NCBI GenBank assembly: GCA_018644785.1
Contig: JABGPV010000027.1
Location: 1-29,853, forward strand
DNA length: 29,853 nt
Direction of reading: 5' to 3'
Origin: Deltaproteobacteria bacterium
Lineage (GTDB): Bacteria > Desulfobacterota > DSM-4660 > Desulfatiglandales > Desulfatiglandaceae
Shown here piece by piece: positions 17,051 through 24,584 of the stretch. The notes below the pieces were generated by a model. That model ran no database searches, was not told the origin of the DNA, and saw only the letters and a program-made list of their open reading frames with translations. Numbering within the stretch: position 1 is the stretch's first letter; every line of letters starts with the position of its first letter. Position numbers and translations under genes: made by a program.

Positions 17051-17775
17051 TCGATAATGGCCTCAAATACCAGGTCGTACTTGTCACTCCGGTAGAGGGA
17101 CTCCTCGCATTCTATGGCCTGGCCGTTTTCCAGATAGGTGGTTCCTTTTATGAGGAAAACGAGGGTCTGTTCCTCAAGCCCCAGCAAGGCAGCAGAATCG
17201 CCCGTTATTTTCGCTATCCGCAGGTTCTGGGAATGCCTGAAAGGCTTACATCCGTAAACCGTCTCAAAGACCTTCCACAATGAAGCGGCGAGTTCTTCCT
17301 TCTGAATCCCCGGACAGAGATCCGTACGAATATACCGGGTTTCCAACATCATGGGTTCATCATTGGCCAGACGCAATCGTTCCAACTTCACGATCCTGTC
17401 ACCTTTTTTAAGTCCCATCCGCTCTCTTGCAAAGGCATTGACCGGAACCACTTTTTTGCTCAAAACCTCCGTAGAAGGGATAAGCCCCATTTCTTTCATG
17501 TTCTGGGTAAAACCCAAGACTTTTCTCAAATCCCGCTTTACCTTCCCCATGCGAACAAAGGTGCCTTTCCCCGCTTTTCGTTCCAGTAAGTTTTCATGGA
17601 CGAGATCGTTTAGGGCACGTCGTATTGTGGTGGATGAGATATCGTATCGCTCACTGAATTCACGTTCTGAAGGCAGGAGATCACCATCTTTAAATTCCCC
17701 TTTCAGGATCTTTTTTTTGAGTTCTTCCTTCAATTGATAGTAAAGGGGAACTTTGGATTGTTGGTCAATCACCAT
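17047..17775 (-). CDS. GntR-family transcriptional regulator (HutC/UTRA subfamily)
   Basis: N-terminal winged helix-turn-helix (about residues 8-75, VPLYYQLKEELKKKIL ... LLPSEREFSERY ... TTIRRAL ... GKGTFV) and a C-terminal UTRA ligand-binding domain. I chose ATG 17775 (MVIDQQSK) because AGGTG precedes it and the family begins here. A longer frame from ATG 17829 adds 18 residues, but that ATG has no ribosome site before it. UTRA regulators usually repress sugar or amino-acid catabolic genes and release DNA on binding a phosphorylated sugar or related effector. The gene lies between the transport operon and the E1/E2 operon, and an operator-like site occurs in its own promoter, suggesting autoregulation. 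Confidence 0.9.
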   Translation of the reverse strand: MVIDQQSKVPLYYQLKEELKKKILKGEFKDGDLLPSEREFSERYDISSTTIRRALNDLVHENLLERKAGKGTFVRMGKVKRDLRKVLGFTQNMKEMGLIPSTEVLSKKVVPVNAFARERMGLKKGDRIVKLERLRLANDEPMMLETRYIRTDLCPGIQKEELAASLWKVFETVYGCKPFRHSQNLRIAKITGDSAALLGLEEQTLVFLIKGTTYLENGQAIECEESLYRSDKYDLVFEAIID

Positions 17776-17855
17776 CGGTTTCACCTGCTCTCCGGGAAAG
17801 GGAATAGGGCTAAAGGAACCCTCCTTCATGCTCTGTTGTTGAATTTGAATGTGAG

Positions 17856-17887
17856 TGCGTAATATTATGATAACCGCCCGTTGTCAA
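17856..17887 (-). promoter_or_regulatory. Promoter with candidate GntR operator (site D), upstream of the GntR gene
   Basis: Minus strand TTGACA (17887-17882), 17-nt spacer, TATTAC. The motif TGCGTAATATTATGAT (17856-17871) keeps the AATATTAT core and again starts 10 nt from the -35 box, but lacks the GC step of the other sites. Suggests negative autoregulation (inference). Confidence 0.5.
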
Positions 17888-18098
17888 GGTAAAATATACT
17901 GATCAAATATGGACAATCCCTCGGAAAACCAAACTCACCCCACAGGGAGATAAAACACAAGAATCATACCGGGCTTATGATATGATGCTCAGGATGAAGA
18001 TTGAGAAATCAAGCCCCCCAACTTTGGGTAAACCCGCACCCCTAAATATTTGCTTTAAAGGATCAAAGAACACAAATGGGACATTGGCCCTTTTTTTC

Positions 18099-18131
18099 TT
18101 GACCGGTACAGTAACATTGCAATATTGTACT
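18099..18131 (+). promoter_or_regulatory. Promoter with candidate GntR operator (site C), upstream of the E1/E2 operon
   Basis: TTGACC (18099-18104), 18-nt spacer, TATTGT (18123-18128). ATTGCAATATTGTACT (18116-18131) differs from site B at four positions and sits 11 nt from the -35 box. Confidence 0.55.
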
Positions 18132-18172
18132 AAAGATATATCTGAAGACTGGGCTGGAAAGTTTAATTTTTG

Positions 18173-18198
18173 CGGAGCAAATGAGCAAATGAGCAAAC
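18173..18198 (+). repeat. Short tandem repeat in the E1-alpha leader
   Basis: Three consecutive 8-nt units, GAGCAAAT, GAGCAAAT, GAGCAAAC, about 80 nt before the E1-alpha start. Possibly chance or a replication slippage product; no known role. Confidence 0.5.
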
Positions 18199-18277
18199 GG
18201 TTTAATGAGGAGCCCCTTAAAAAACAGTCCATGTGGTTATCCTGCCGGAATGAAACCAATTCGTGAGGAGAAAGATA

Positions 18278-19276
18278 ATGAGCAATAAAACACAAAAAAA
18301 AGAGACGGCAAAAGGGAAAGGCGCCACCAAGGCTGTCAGTTCGGAAATCCTTCTAAGGATGTACCGGAATGCTTACGCAACGCGTCATTTCGAACTGAAA
18401 TGTATGGAACTTTATCGACAGGGTTTCATACGAGGCTACCTTCACCCCTATCTGGGGGAGGAGGCCATAGCCGCCGGCGCCTGCGAGGCCCTGCGTCCGG
18501 AGGACTACATTGTAAGCACCCATCGGGGCCACGGACATTGCATCAGCAAAGGGGCGGATCTCAAGAAGATGTTTGCTGAAATTATCGGCAGGGAAACCGG
18601 CTACTGCAAAGGCCGGGGAGGCTCAATGCACATGTTCAGCAAAGAAAACAACAACCTGGGGGCTAACGGAATCGTTGGGGCCGGTATTCCCATCGGGACA
18701 GGTGCCGCAATGGGTATCAAGGTCAGAAAAAGTGATCAGGTGGTAATCGTCTTTTTCAGTGACGGCGCTGCAAATCAGGGGGTTTTTCCGGAATCCATGA
18801 ATTTTGCGTCAGCCTTTAACCTGCCGGTTATCTTCATTCTGGAAAACAATCATTACGCGGTCTCCACACCGGTGGAATGTTCATTCGGGAACTGCGATCT
18901 GGCGTGTAAAGGGCCGGCCTACGGAGTACCGGGTGTCTGTGTTGAAGGAAATGACGCGGTGGAAGTTTATACCACAACCAAGAGCGCCGTAGAAAGAGCT
19001 TCGAAAGGGGAAGGGCCGACCCTTATTGAAGCCAAGACGTACCGGCATGGCGGGCATCATGTCAATGACCCCGGACTTTACATGGATCAAGAGCTCCTGA
19101 CACAATGGAAAGCAAAAGATCCCCTTGATATTTTGAAAAAGAAAATAAAAAACAAAAAGAAACTGAAAATGATCGAAGAAAAAATGGACCAGGAACTGGA
19201 CGAGGCCGTAGCGTTTGCCAAGAACAGTCCGCAACCATCCGTGGATGATTTTTTGGCAAGTATCCCCAATTTCTGA
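18278..19276 (+). CDS. Thiamine-diphosphate-dependent dehydrogenase E1, alpha subunit (acetoin/pyruvate type)
   Basis: 332 residues from ATG 18278, which follows GAGGAGAAAG; a GTG at 18263 would add five residues. The sequence has THRGHGHCISKG (81-92), typical of AcoA/PdhA proteins, and the ThDP/Mg motif SDGAANQG at 161-168 ending in EN-N at 189-191 (the usual first G is S). With the beta subunit it decarboxylates a 2-oxo acid or cleaves acetoin and passes the acyl group to E2 lipoate. THRGHGH points to the acetoin dehydrogenase branch, but pyruvate cannot be excluded. It starts the E1-E1-E2 operon; E3 is encoded about 15 kb away. Confidence 0.9.
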   Translation: MSNKTQKKETAKGKGATKAVSSEILLRMYRNAYATRHFELKCMELYRQGFIRGYLHPYLGEEAIAAGACEALRPEDYIVSTHRGHGHCISKGADLKKMFAEIIGRETGYCKGRGGSMHMFSKENNNLGANGIVGAGIPIGTGAAMGIKVRKSDQVVIVFFSDGAANQGVFPESMNFASAFNLPVIFILENNHYAVSTPVECSFGNCDLACKGPAYGVPGVCVEGNDAVEVYTTTKSAVERASKGEGPTLIEAKTYRHGGHHVNDPGLYMDQELLTQWKAKDPLDILKKKIKNKKKLKMIEEKMDQELDEAVAFAKNSPQPSVDDFLASIPNF

Positions 19277-19303
19277 TAAAACCACCAGTTAAGGAGTCAT
19301 AAA

Positions 19304-20275
19304 ATGTCTGAAATGATGTATCGGGAAGCTTTGAACAGGGCCCTTTTTGAGGAGATGAGAAGAGACCCCACGGTCTTCGTTCTGGGAGAAAACATCGGTG
19401 AACGGGGGGGAAGCTACCAGGTGACAGCAGGGCTTTTAAAAGAATTCGGTGCTGTTCGTGTAATGGATACGCCGCTTTCCGAAGCCACTTTTACGGGTGC
19501 CGCCGTGGGTGCAGCCCTTACCGGTACCAGGCCCGTTGTGGATATTCTGTTCGTTGATTTTACAACTGTCTGTATGGACGCCATCGTGAATCAGGCGGCC
19601 AAATATGAGTTCATGTCCGGCGGTCAAGGGGAAGTCCCCATGGTACTGAGAACCCAGGGGGGTGCTGGAAACGGCATTGCGGCCCAGCACTCGCAGAGCC
19701 TGGAAGCCTTTTTCTACCATATCCCGGGACTGAAACTCGTCATGCCTTCAACACCCAGCGATGCCTATGGTCTGCTGGTATCTTCCATACGAGATAATCA
19801 GCCCACCATATTTCTGGAACATAAGCTGTTGTATATGACCAAAGGGGATGTGCCCGACGAGGCGTTTAACGTTCCCTTAGGCAAGGCGGATGTCAAAAAA
19901 GAGGGTGACGATGTAACGCTCATCACCTATTCCTACATGACACTCAAGTGTCTGGAGGCCGCGGAACTGTTGGAAAAAGAGGGTATCAGTGTCGAAGTTC
20001 TGGATCTGAGAACCCTGAAACCCCTGGACCAGGAGGCCATCCTGGCATCCGCCAGAAAAACAGGGAAAGTGATCATTGTCCATGAGGCCTGTAAAAGAGG
20101 CGGGGTCGGCGGCGACATTGCAGCCATGATCATGGAAGAAGCCTATGACGATCTGGACGGACCGGTGATTCGGGTTTGCGGAAAGGATACATCGATCCCA
20201 TACAACCTGGAGTTGGAAAAGGTCTGTATTCCCACAGTGGCGGATATTATTGAGGCGGTGATCAAAATCACCTAG
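19304..20275 (+). CDS. Thiamine-diphosphate-dependent dehydrogenase E1, beta subunit
   Basis: 323 residues, the normal length. Transketolase-type pyrimidine-binding domain first (YREALNRALFEEMRRD, GENIGERGG, DTPLSEATFTGAAVGAA), then the C-terminal domain (TLKPLDQEAILASARKTGKVIIVHEA). The segment SGGQGEVPMVLRTQGGAG and AAQHSQSLEAFF are characteristic of AcoB/PdhB. It forms the alpha2beta2 E1 with the upstream gene, 27 nt away, with an AAGGAG ribosome site. Confidence 0.92.
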   Translation: MSEMMYREALNRALFEEMRRDPTVFVLGENIGERGGSYQVTAGLLKEFGAVRVMDTPLSEATFTGAAVGAALTGTRPVVDILFVDFTTVCMDAIVNQAAKYEFMSGGQGEVPMVLRTQGGAGNGIAAQHSQSLEAFFYHIPGLKLVMPSTPSDAYGLLVSSIRDNQPTIFLEHKLLYMTKGDVPDEAFNVPLGKADVKKEGDDVTLITYSYMTLKCLEAAELLEKEGISVEVLDLRTLKPLDQEAILASARKTGKVIIVHEACKRGGVGGDIAAMIMEEAYDDLDGPVIRVCGKDTSIPYNLELEKVCIPTVADIIEAVIKIT

Positions 20276-20330
20276 CGCGTGCCCGGACCATTTTTCCATA
20301 TTTATCATTATTTAAGGATGAACATATACC

Positions 20331-21695
20331 ATGGCGACAAAGATTATGATGCCCCAAGCGGGGCAGGATATCACGGAAGGCAGGATCGTAAAATGGCTGA
20401 AAGCAGAAGGGGACGCGGTCAAAGAAGGAGAATCCATCTGTGAGGTGGAAACCGAAAAGGTTGTCTTTGAGGTGGAATCTCCTGCCGATGGCATACTTCT
20501 GAAAATCGTTGTTTCGGACGGAGAAAAAGCTGAAATCTTCTCCACCATCGGCATTGTGGGGGCCGAAGGGGAAACGGTTGACCTTAAGGAATTTCTAAAA
20601 GAAGGAGCAGAAAAAGAAAAAGGAATTGACGTTTCCCATATTCGAAAACAACTGTCCAAAAAGGGCGGGGGGGGCGGCGGCAAGCTCAAAATCTCCGGCA
20701 GGGCCAGAAAACTGGCCAAAAAAATGGGGGTTGATCCCGAGACCATTGAAGGGAGTGGCCCCGGCGGCCGAATCGTGGAAAAGGATATCATGGCAGCGGC
20801 CGAATCGGATGGAGACACATCGGTGCGGATATCCCCCGTGGCCCGAAAAATGGCGGAAGAGTACCGTATTAACATCCGAAAACTGCAAGGGTCGGGACCC
20901 GGCGGTCGAATCGTGAAAGAGGACGTTCAGCAAGCGATTGATGGTACACCGGACCAAGGGGCACCGGCTGGAAAACCCGCCAAAACAGGTGCTAAAGAGG
21001 TCAGGGAAGTGGTGCCCATCCGTGGGGTCAGGCAGGTCATCTTTGAAAGGATGCATCAGAGCCTGCAGCAATCCGCTCAGTTGACCATCAGCAGCGAAGT
21101 GGACGTAAAGGAACTGGTCCGCTTTCGAACGTTTTTGGGTGAGGGCCCTGAGGACGAGCGCATCAAGGTCTCTTACAATGCAATCCTCTTGAAAATGCTG
21201 GCAAAAGCCCTTGAAGACCATCCGAGAATGAATGCCTCCGTCGTGGAAAATGAGATCTGGGAGTGGAAAACGGTCAATCTGGGGGTTGCGGTAGACGTTG
21301 AAGAAGGTCTGGTAGTCCCCGTGATTCGGAACGCCAATGAGAAAAATGTGGTCACCATTCAAAATGAATTGAACGACCTGGCGGCCCGGGCCAAATCAAA
21401 AAAACTGGTTCCTGATGACCTTCAGGGAGGCACTTTCACCCTGACCAACATGGGGTTTCTGGATGTGGATACCTTCACACCCATTATCAATCCCCCTGAA
21501 AGCGGCATTTTGGGTGTGGGAAGGATCGTGGAAAAACCGGTGGTGGAAAACGGCGAGATTTCAGTTGGAAAAAGAATGGTTCTGAGCCTGACCTTTGATC
21601 ACCGGATCATCGACGGTGCGGACGGGGGCCGTTTTCTGAAAAAGCTAAAGACTTATATTGAAAACCCGTATATCCTCATGGCTGTTGGAAATTGA
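20331..21695 (+). CDS. Dihydrolipoyl acyltransferase E2 with two subunit-binding domains
   Basis: 454 residues. Residues 1-80 form one lipoyl domain with the lipoylated Lys at about 43 (VETEKVVFEVES). Two peripheral subunit-binding domains follow, at about 118-156 (KISGRARKLAKKMG ... GSGPGGRIVEKDI) and 165-203 (RISPVARKMAEEY ... GSGPGGRIVKEDV); most bacterial E2 proteins have one. The catalytic acyltransferase domain spans about 225-454 with DHRIIDG at 423-429 (H424). It moves the acyl group from E1 to CoA and forms the core of the complex. The lipoyl segment ETEKV differs from the commoner ETDKA, as often in acetoin-type E2. Confidence 0.92.
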   Translation: MATKIMMPQAGQDITEGRIVKWLKAEGDAVKEGESICEVETEKVVFEVESPADGILLKIVVSDGEKAEIFSTIGIVGAEGETVDLKEFLKEGAEKEKGIDVSHIRKQLSKKGGGGGGKLKISGRARKLAKKMGVDPETIEGSGPGGRIVEKDIMAAAESDGDTSVRISPVARKMAEEYRINIRKLQGSGPGGRIVKEDVQQAIDGTPDQGAPAGKPAKTGAKEVREVVPIRGVRQVIFERMHQSLQQSAQLTISSEVDVKELVRFRTFLGEGPEDERIKVSYNAILLKMLAKALEDHPRMNASVVENEIWEWKTVNLGVAVDVEEGLVVPVIRNANEKNVVTIQNELNDLAARAKSKKLVPDDLQGGTFTLTNMGFLDVDTFTPIINPPESGILGVGRIVEKPVVENGEISVGKRMVLSLTFDHRIIDGADGGRFLKKLKTYIENPYILMAVGN

Positions 21696-21719
21696 TTTTC
21701 CAATATGGGCCTTTTTTTT
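21685..21719 (+). terminator. Weak hairpin plus T-run at the end of E2
   Basis: TTGGAAA (21685-21691) pairs with TTTCCAA (21697-21703) around a TTGAT loop, and eight T lie 8 nt later (21712-21719). The hairpin includes the E2 stop codon and the gap to the T-run is long, so partial termination is possible at best. Confidence 0.35.
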
Positions 21720-21793
21720 GAATTATCGGTTGCTTCAGTGGAAATCCACTAAAGACCGGTGTTGCAGTTTTCTTTACTGGTGAATCAGGCGGG

Positions 21794-22693
21794 GTGATAT
21801 TTTCCCTGATTTTTGTCATGTTATCCGCTTCTGCACTTAAATTAGTTGTCTTTGGATCATTGCTTCAGTGGCTTGAAGAGAACCTGCAAGGCCTGGATGC
21901 CCTCGTATTTGACATCGACGGTGTCTGGCTGATTGACAATTCCCTGGTACCGGGCAGTCTGGAATTGATGGCTGCGTTGAGGCGTGAAAAGATTCTGTTT
22001 TCATTGTTAACCAACGACGCAAATCATTCCACCAGCGAAAAATCGCAATCCCTTAATCAATGCGGGCTGGAAATTTCGCACGAAGAGATTGTATCCTGTG
22101 GTGACGGTCTAAAAGGATTTGTTTCGAGCCATCAACTGGGCGAACAGACCTTCTTTGCCATGGGAGATCTTGGAAAACCCTGTTTCGGTGAAAAGGCCGG
22201 CCTTTTGATCACTCGGGAACTTGACCAATTGCCCCTCTGCAAAGGGGTCATTATCGGTGAAGATAATTATGACTGGGAAAGGGTCATTAACAGCGTGGTC
22301 AACTATTTTATAGAACGCCCTGAAAGCCTGCTGATTGTACCGAACCCCGATGAATTCTATCCCAAAACCGCCGGAAAAATCCAGATTGCCGCCGGTGGTA
22401 TAGCCAGATTCATTCAAAGGGTCCTCAAGACTTACGGCATCAGCCTGGAACCCGTCTACCTTGGAAAACCGTACGAACCCATTTTCAAACACAATCATCT
22501 TCAGTTGGAAAAAAGATTTGGCAATACCATTGATCGCCGTCGCGTTCTGATGATCGGAGATCACCTGACGTCCGATATCGCGGGGGCCAACCGTTTCGGT
22601 TATCGTTCCGCCCTTCTCCTGAGCGGTCTGACGAACAAACACCATGTGGAAAGATCCCGCATCAAACCGGAACTTTTATTCAAAGCGTTGTAA
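21794..22693 (+). CDS. HAD-superfamily phosphatase (NagD-like, class IIA)
   Basis: 299 residues from the GTG at 21794. Motif I is FDIDGVW (nucleophile Asp about residue 39), motif II the LLTND strand, and motifs III/IV LGKPYEPIF and MIGDHLTSDIAGA. The cap between about residues 100 and 230 fits NagD/4-nitrophenylphosphatase type. The first 30 residues are hydrophobic and poorly supported, so translation may begin later (ATG 21818 or beyond). Located 98 nt after E2 and 42 nt before the aldolase. Probable role: dephosphorylation of a sugar phosphate or phosphoglycolate-like compound. Confidence 0.8.
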   Translation: MIFSLIFVMLSASALKLVVFGSLLQWLEENLQGLDALVFDIDGVWLIDNSLVPGSLELMAALRREKILFSLLTNDANHSTSEKSQSLNQCGLEISHEEIVSCGDGLKGFVSSHQLGEQTFFAMGDLGKPCFGEKAGLLITRELDQLPLCKGVIIGEDNYDWERVINSVVNYFIERPESLLIVPNPDEFYPKTAGKIQIAAGGIARFIQRVLKTYGISLEPVYLGKPYEPIFKHNHLQLEKRFGNTIDRRRVLMIGDHLTSDIAGANRFGYRSALLLSGLTNKHHVERSRIKPELLFKAL

Positions 22694-22735
22694 TGGAAAA
22701 CATTTAAACCCTTTTTGAACCATTGGGAGAAAAAA

Positions 22736-23611
22736 ATGCCCATCGTGAATGCAAAAGAGATGCTCTTAAAAGCAACGAAAGAAAAGTATGCGGTCGGTGC
22801 CTTTAACGTGACCAATCTGATCCAGTTGGAGTCGGTGGTGGAGGCGGCCACCGAAAGAAAGGCGCCTCTGATTATTCAGACATCGGTAACGCCTTCCAAG
22901 TTTCTCAAACCGGAAGTGATTGGTGCCATCTACAGAACGGTGGCGGAATCAGCGCCTATTCCCATCTGTCTCCATCTGGACCACTGTACGGATGTGGCCT
23001 ACTGTAAAACCTGTGCGGATGCAGGATATACCAATATCATGATCGACGCCTCCAAGCAGAATTTCAGTGAAAACATCAAACAGACCCGGGAGGTATGCCA
23101 ATACTGTCATGCACTGGAAAATGTTTCGGTGGAAGGTGAACTGGGGACCGTCTCCGGCATTGAAGATCAGGTGAAGGTTGCCGAAGATGAGGCGGCCCTG
23201 TGTGATCCCGAGGAGGCATTGAAATTTGTCAATGAAACCGGCATCGACATTTTTGCCCCCGCAATCGGAACGGCCCATGGCGTCTACAAATCTAAGAATC
23301 CCAAACTCGATTTCGACAGGCTCGCACAAATCGCTGAACTCATTAACGGTAATGAACCCAAAATACCGCTAGTGATACACGGTGGCACCGGTTTACAGCC
23401 CGATGTGGTCAAGAAACTTGTCTCCCTGGGAGGAACCAAATTTAATGTCTCTACCGATTTAAAACATTCCCTCATTAATACGACCCATGAGTATATTTCG
23501 TCGCATCGAGACGAATATAATCCCGGGAAAATAGACATGGCTGTCAAAGAAGCCATTAAAGCAAGAATCAACTACTGGATTGATCTGCTGGGTTGTGCGA
23601 ATAAAGCGTAA
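22736..23611 (+). CDS. Class II fructose-bisphosphate aldolase family protein
   Basis: 291 residues from ATG 22736, which follows GGGAG; the frame extends upstream to 22715 without support. Class II features: HLDHCTD with the catalytic D82 and Zn-binding H83, GELGTVSG, the second His in GTAHGVYKS and the third in VIHGGTGL. Zn2+-dependent cleavage or condensation of a ketose bisphosphate. After HLDH most family members have G; here C follows. Its place between two HAD phosphatases suggests a dedicated sugar pathway rather than glycolysis; tagatose-, fructose- or other ketose-bisphosphate substrates are possible. Confidence 0.9.
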   Translation: MPIVNAKEMLLKATKEKYAVGAFNVTNLIQLESVVEAATERKAPLIIQTSVTPSKFLKPEVIGAIYRTVAESAPIPICLHLDHCTDVAYCKTCADAGYTNIMIDASKQNFSENIKQTREVCQYCHALENVSVEGELGTVSGIEDQVKVAEDEAALCDPEEALKFVNETGIDIFAPAIGTAHGVYKSKNPKLDFDRLAQIAELINGNEPKIPLVIHGGTGLQPDVVKKLVSLGGTKFNVSTDLKHSLINTTHEYISSHRDEYNPGKIDMAVKEAIKARINYWIDLLGCANKA

Positions 23612-23646
23612 TGGTTGTTCAGTGAAACAATGAAAGGGGATTAAAC

Positions 23647-24414
23647 ATGTCAACTTTAAAAGCCATATTTTTCGACCAAGACGGCGTTATCATCGACACC
23701 GAAAAGGACGGCCACCGGATCGCTTTTAATGAAGCCTTCAAAGCCTTTGGATACGATTTTGAATGGGACGTGGAACAGTATCACAGGCTTCTTCAAATAT
23801 CTGGCGGAAAAGAGCGGATGCGGCACTATTTTCACGAGAAAAGCCTTTTTGGAGACCTTTTAAAAAGTGAGGAAGATGAATTCATCAAAGACCTTCACGG
23901 GAAAAAAACCGAAATTTTTATCTCTTTAATCGAATCAGGGAAACTGCCGCTCAGGCCCGGCATCAAACGGATCATGAAAGAAGCCATGGCAAAGGGATTG
24001 AAACTGGGGGTCTGCACCACCGCCAACGAAAGATCTGCCCATGCCATCGCCAGGGGAATACTGAACGAAATTGAATTCGAATTCGTTCTTGCCGGAGAGG
24101 TGGTGAGCAAAAAAAAGCCCGACCCCGAGATTTATCTCTTGGCCCTCCGGAAAAGCGGCCTGAAACCCAATCAGTGTATTGTGGTTGAGGACTCCCGAAA
24201 TGGTATTCTGGCGGCAAAAGCGGCCGGTCTTCGTGTTGTGGCCACCACCAATGTCTATACTGAACAGGAAGATTTGAGCGATGCTGACATTATTCTGACC
24301 ACCCTGGGTGATCCTGGAAGTGAGAAGGGAATATTAAAAAAAGGGGATAAGGAGAGACTTGAATTCGATGGAGTTCTACATGTTGACCAGTTGATGAATT
24401 ATTTTTCAATTTGA
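23647..24414 (+). CDS. HAD-superfamily phosphatase (CbbY/phosphoglycolate phosphatase-like)
   Basis: 255 residues. FFDQDGVIIDTEKDGHRIAFNEAF (residues 8-31) contains the nucleophile Asp and resembles CbbY. LGVCTTANERS is motif II, KKKPDPEIYLLAL motif III, and VVEDSRNGILAAKAAG motif IV. A helical cap follows motif I. GAAAGGGG precedes ATG 23647. CbbY-type enzymes dephosphorylate xylulose bisphosphate or related sugar phosphates. It is the last gene before a large hairpin (24424-24458). Together with the aldolase it supports a ketose-phosphate pathway. Confidence 0.88.
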   Translation: MSTLKAIFFDQDGVIIDTEKDGHRIAFNEAFKAFGYDFEWDVEQYHRLLQISGGKERMRHYFHEKSLFGDLLKSEEDEFIKDLHGKKTEIFISLIESGKLPLRPGIKRIMKEAMAKGLKLGVCTTANERSAHAIARGILNEIEFEFVLAGEVVSKKKPDPEIYLLALRKSGLKPNQCIVVEDSRNGILAAKAAGLRVVATTNVYTEQEDLSDADIILTTLGDPGSEKGILKKGDKERLEFDGVLHVDQLMNYFSI

Positions 24415-24423
24415 AAACCCCTC

Positions 24424-24458
24424 TGTGAAAGTCCGGGGCTCAAGCACGGGCTTTCACA
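24424..24458 (+). terminator. Stem-loop after the E1/E2/aldolase operon
   Basis: TGTGAAAGTCC (24424-24434) pairs with GGGCTTTCACA (24448-24458) over 11 positions, one being a U-G wobble, with a 13-nt loop. No T-run follows, so it may be a Rho-assisted terminator or a 3' end stabiliser rather than a classic terminator. Confidence 0.45.
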
Positions 24459-24496
24459 ACATCTGCGCCTCTTCCGGAAGTCCTGTTCCACTTTCC

Positions 24497-24525
24497 TTGA
24501 CGAACCTGTCGATTCGCAATACAAT
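24497..24525 (+). promoter_or_regulatory. gltA: Candidate sigma70 promoter for gltA
   Basis: TTGACG (24497-24502), 17-nt spacer, TACAAT (24520-24525), about 60 nt before the citrate synthase ATG. It lacks the AATATT operator core seen at sites A-D, so gltA is probably outside that regulon. Confidence 0.6.
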
Positions 24526-24584
24526 CCAACAGCCTTTGTTTCTGTATTTAAACCCATTCTTAACCCATCAAGGAGTAAAACATT

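Larger units (their letters stand above)
17776..18277. other. About 500-bp intergenic region between the GntR gene and E1-alpha
   Basis: Contains two divergent promoter-like elements with the shared operator motif (17856-17887 minus, 18099-18131 plus), a leader of about 140 nt before E1-alpha, and three tandem copies of GAGCAAAT/C at about 18174-18197. A 94-codon frame (17982-18266) runs across the promoter and leader, has no ribosome site and no recognisable domain, and is judged noncoding. Confidence 0.6.

Noticed and set aside
17982..18266. Small open frame of 94 codons before E1-alpha
   Set aside because: Covers the promoter, operator-like motif and leader, has no ribosome site and no similarity I recognise.
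21730..21871. Direct repeat TTGCTTCAGTGG at 21730 and 21860
   Set aside because: Only 12 bp, two copies, no inverted ends or associated gene; may be chance or a small duplication before the HAD gene.
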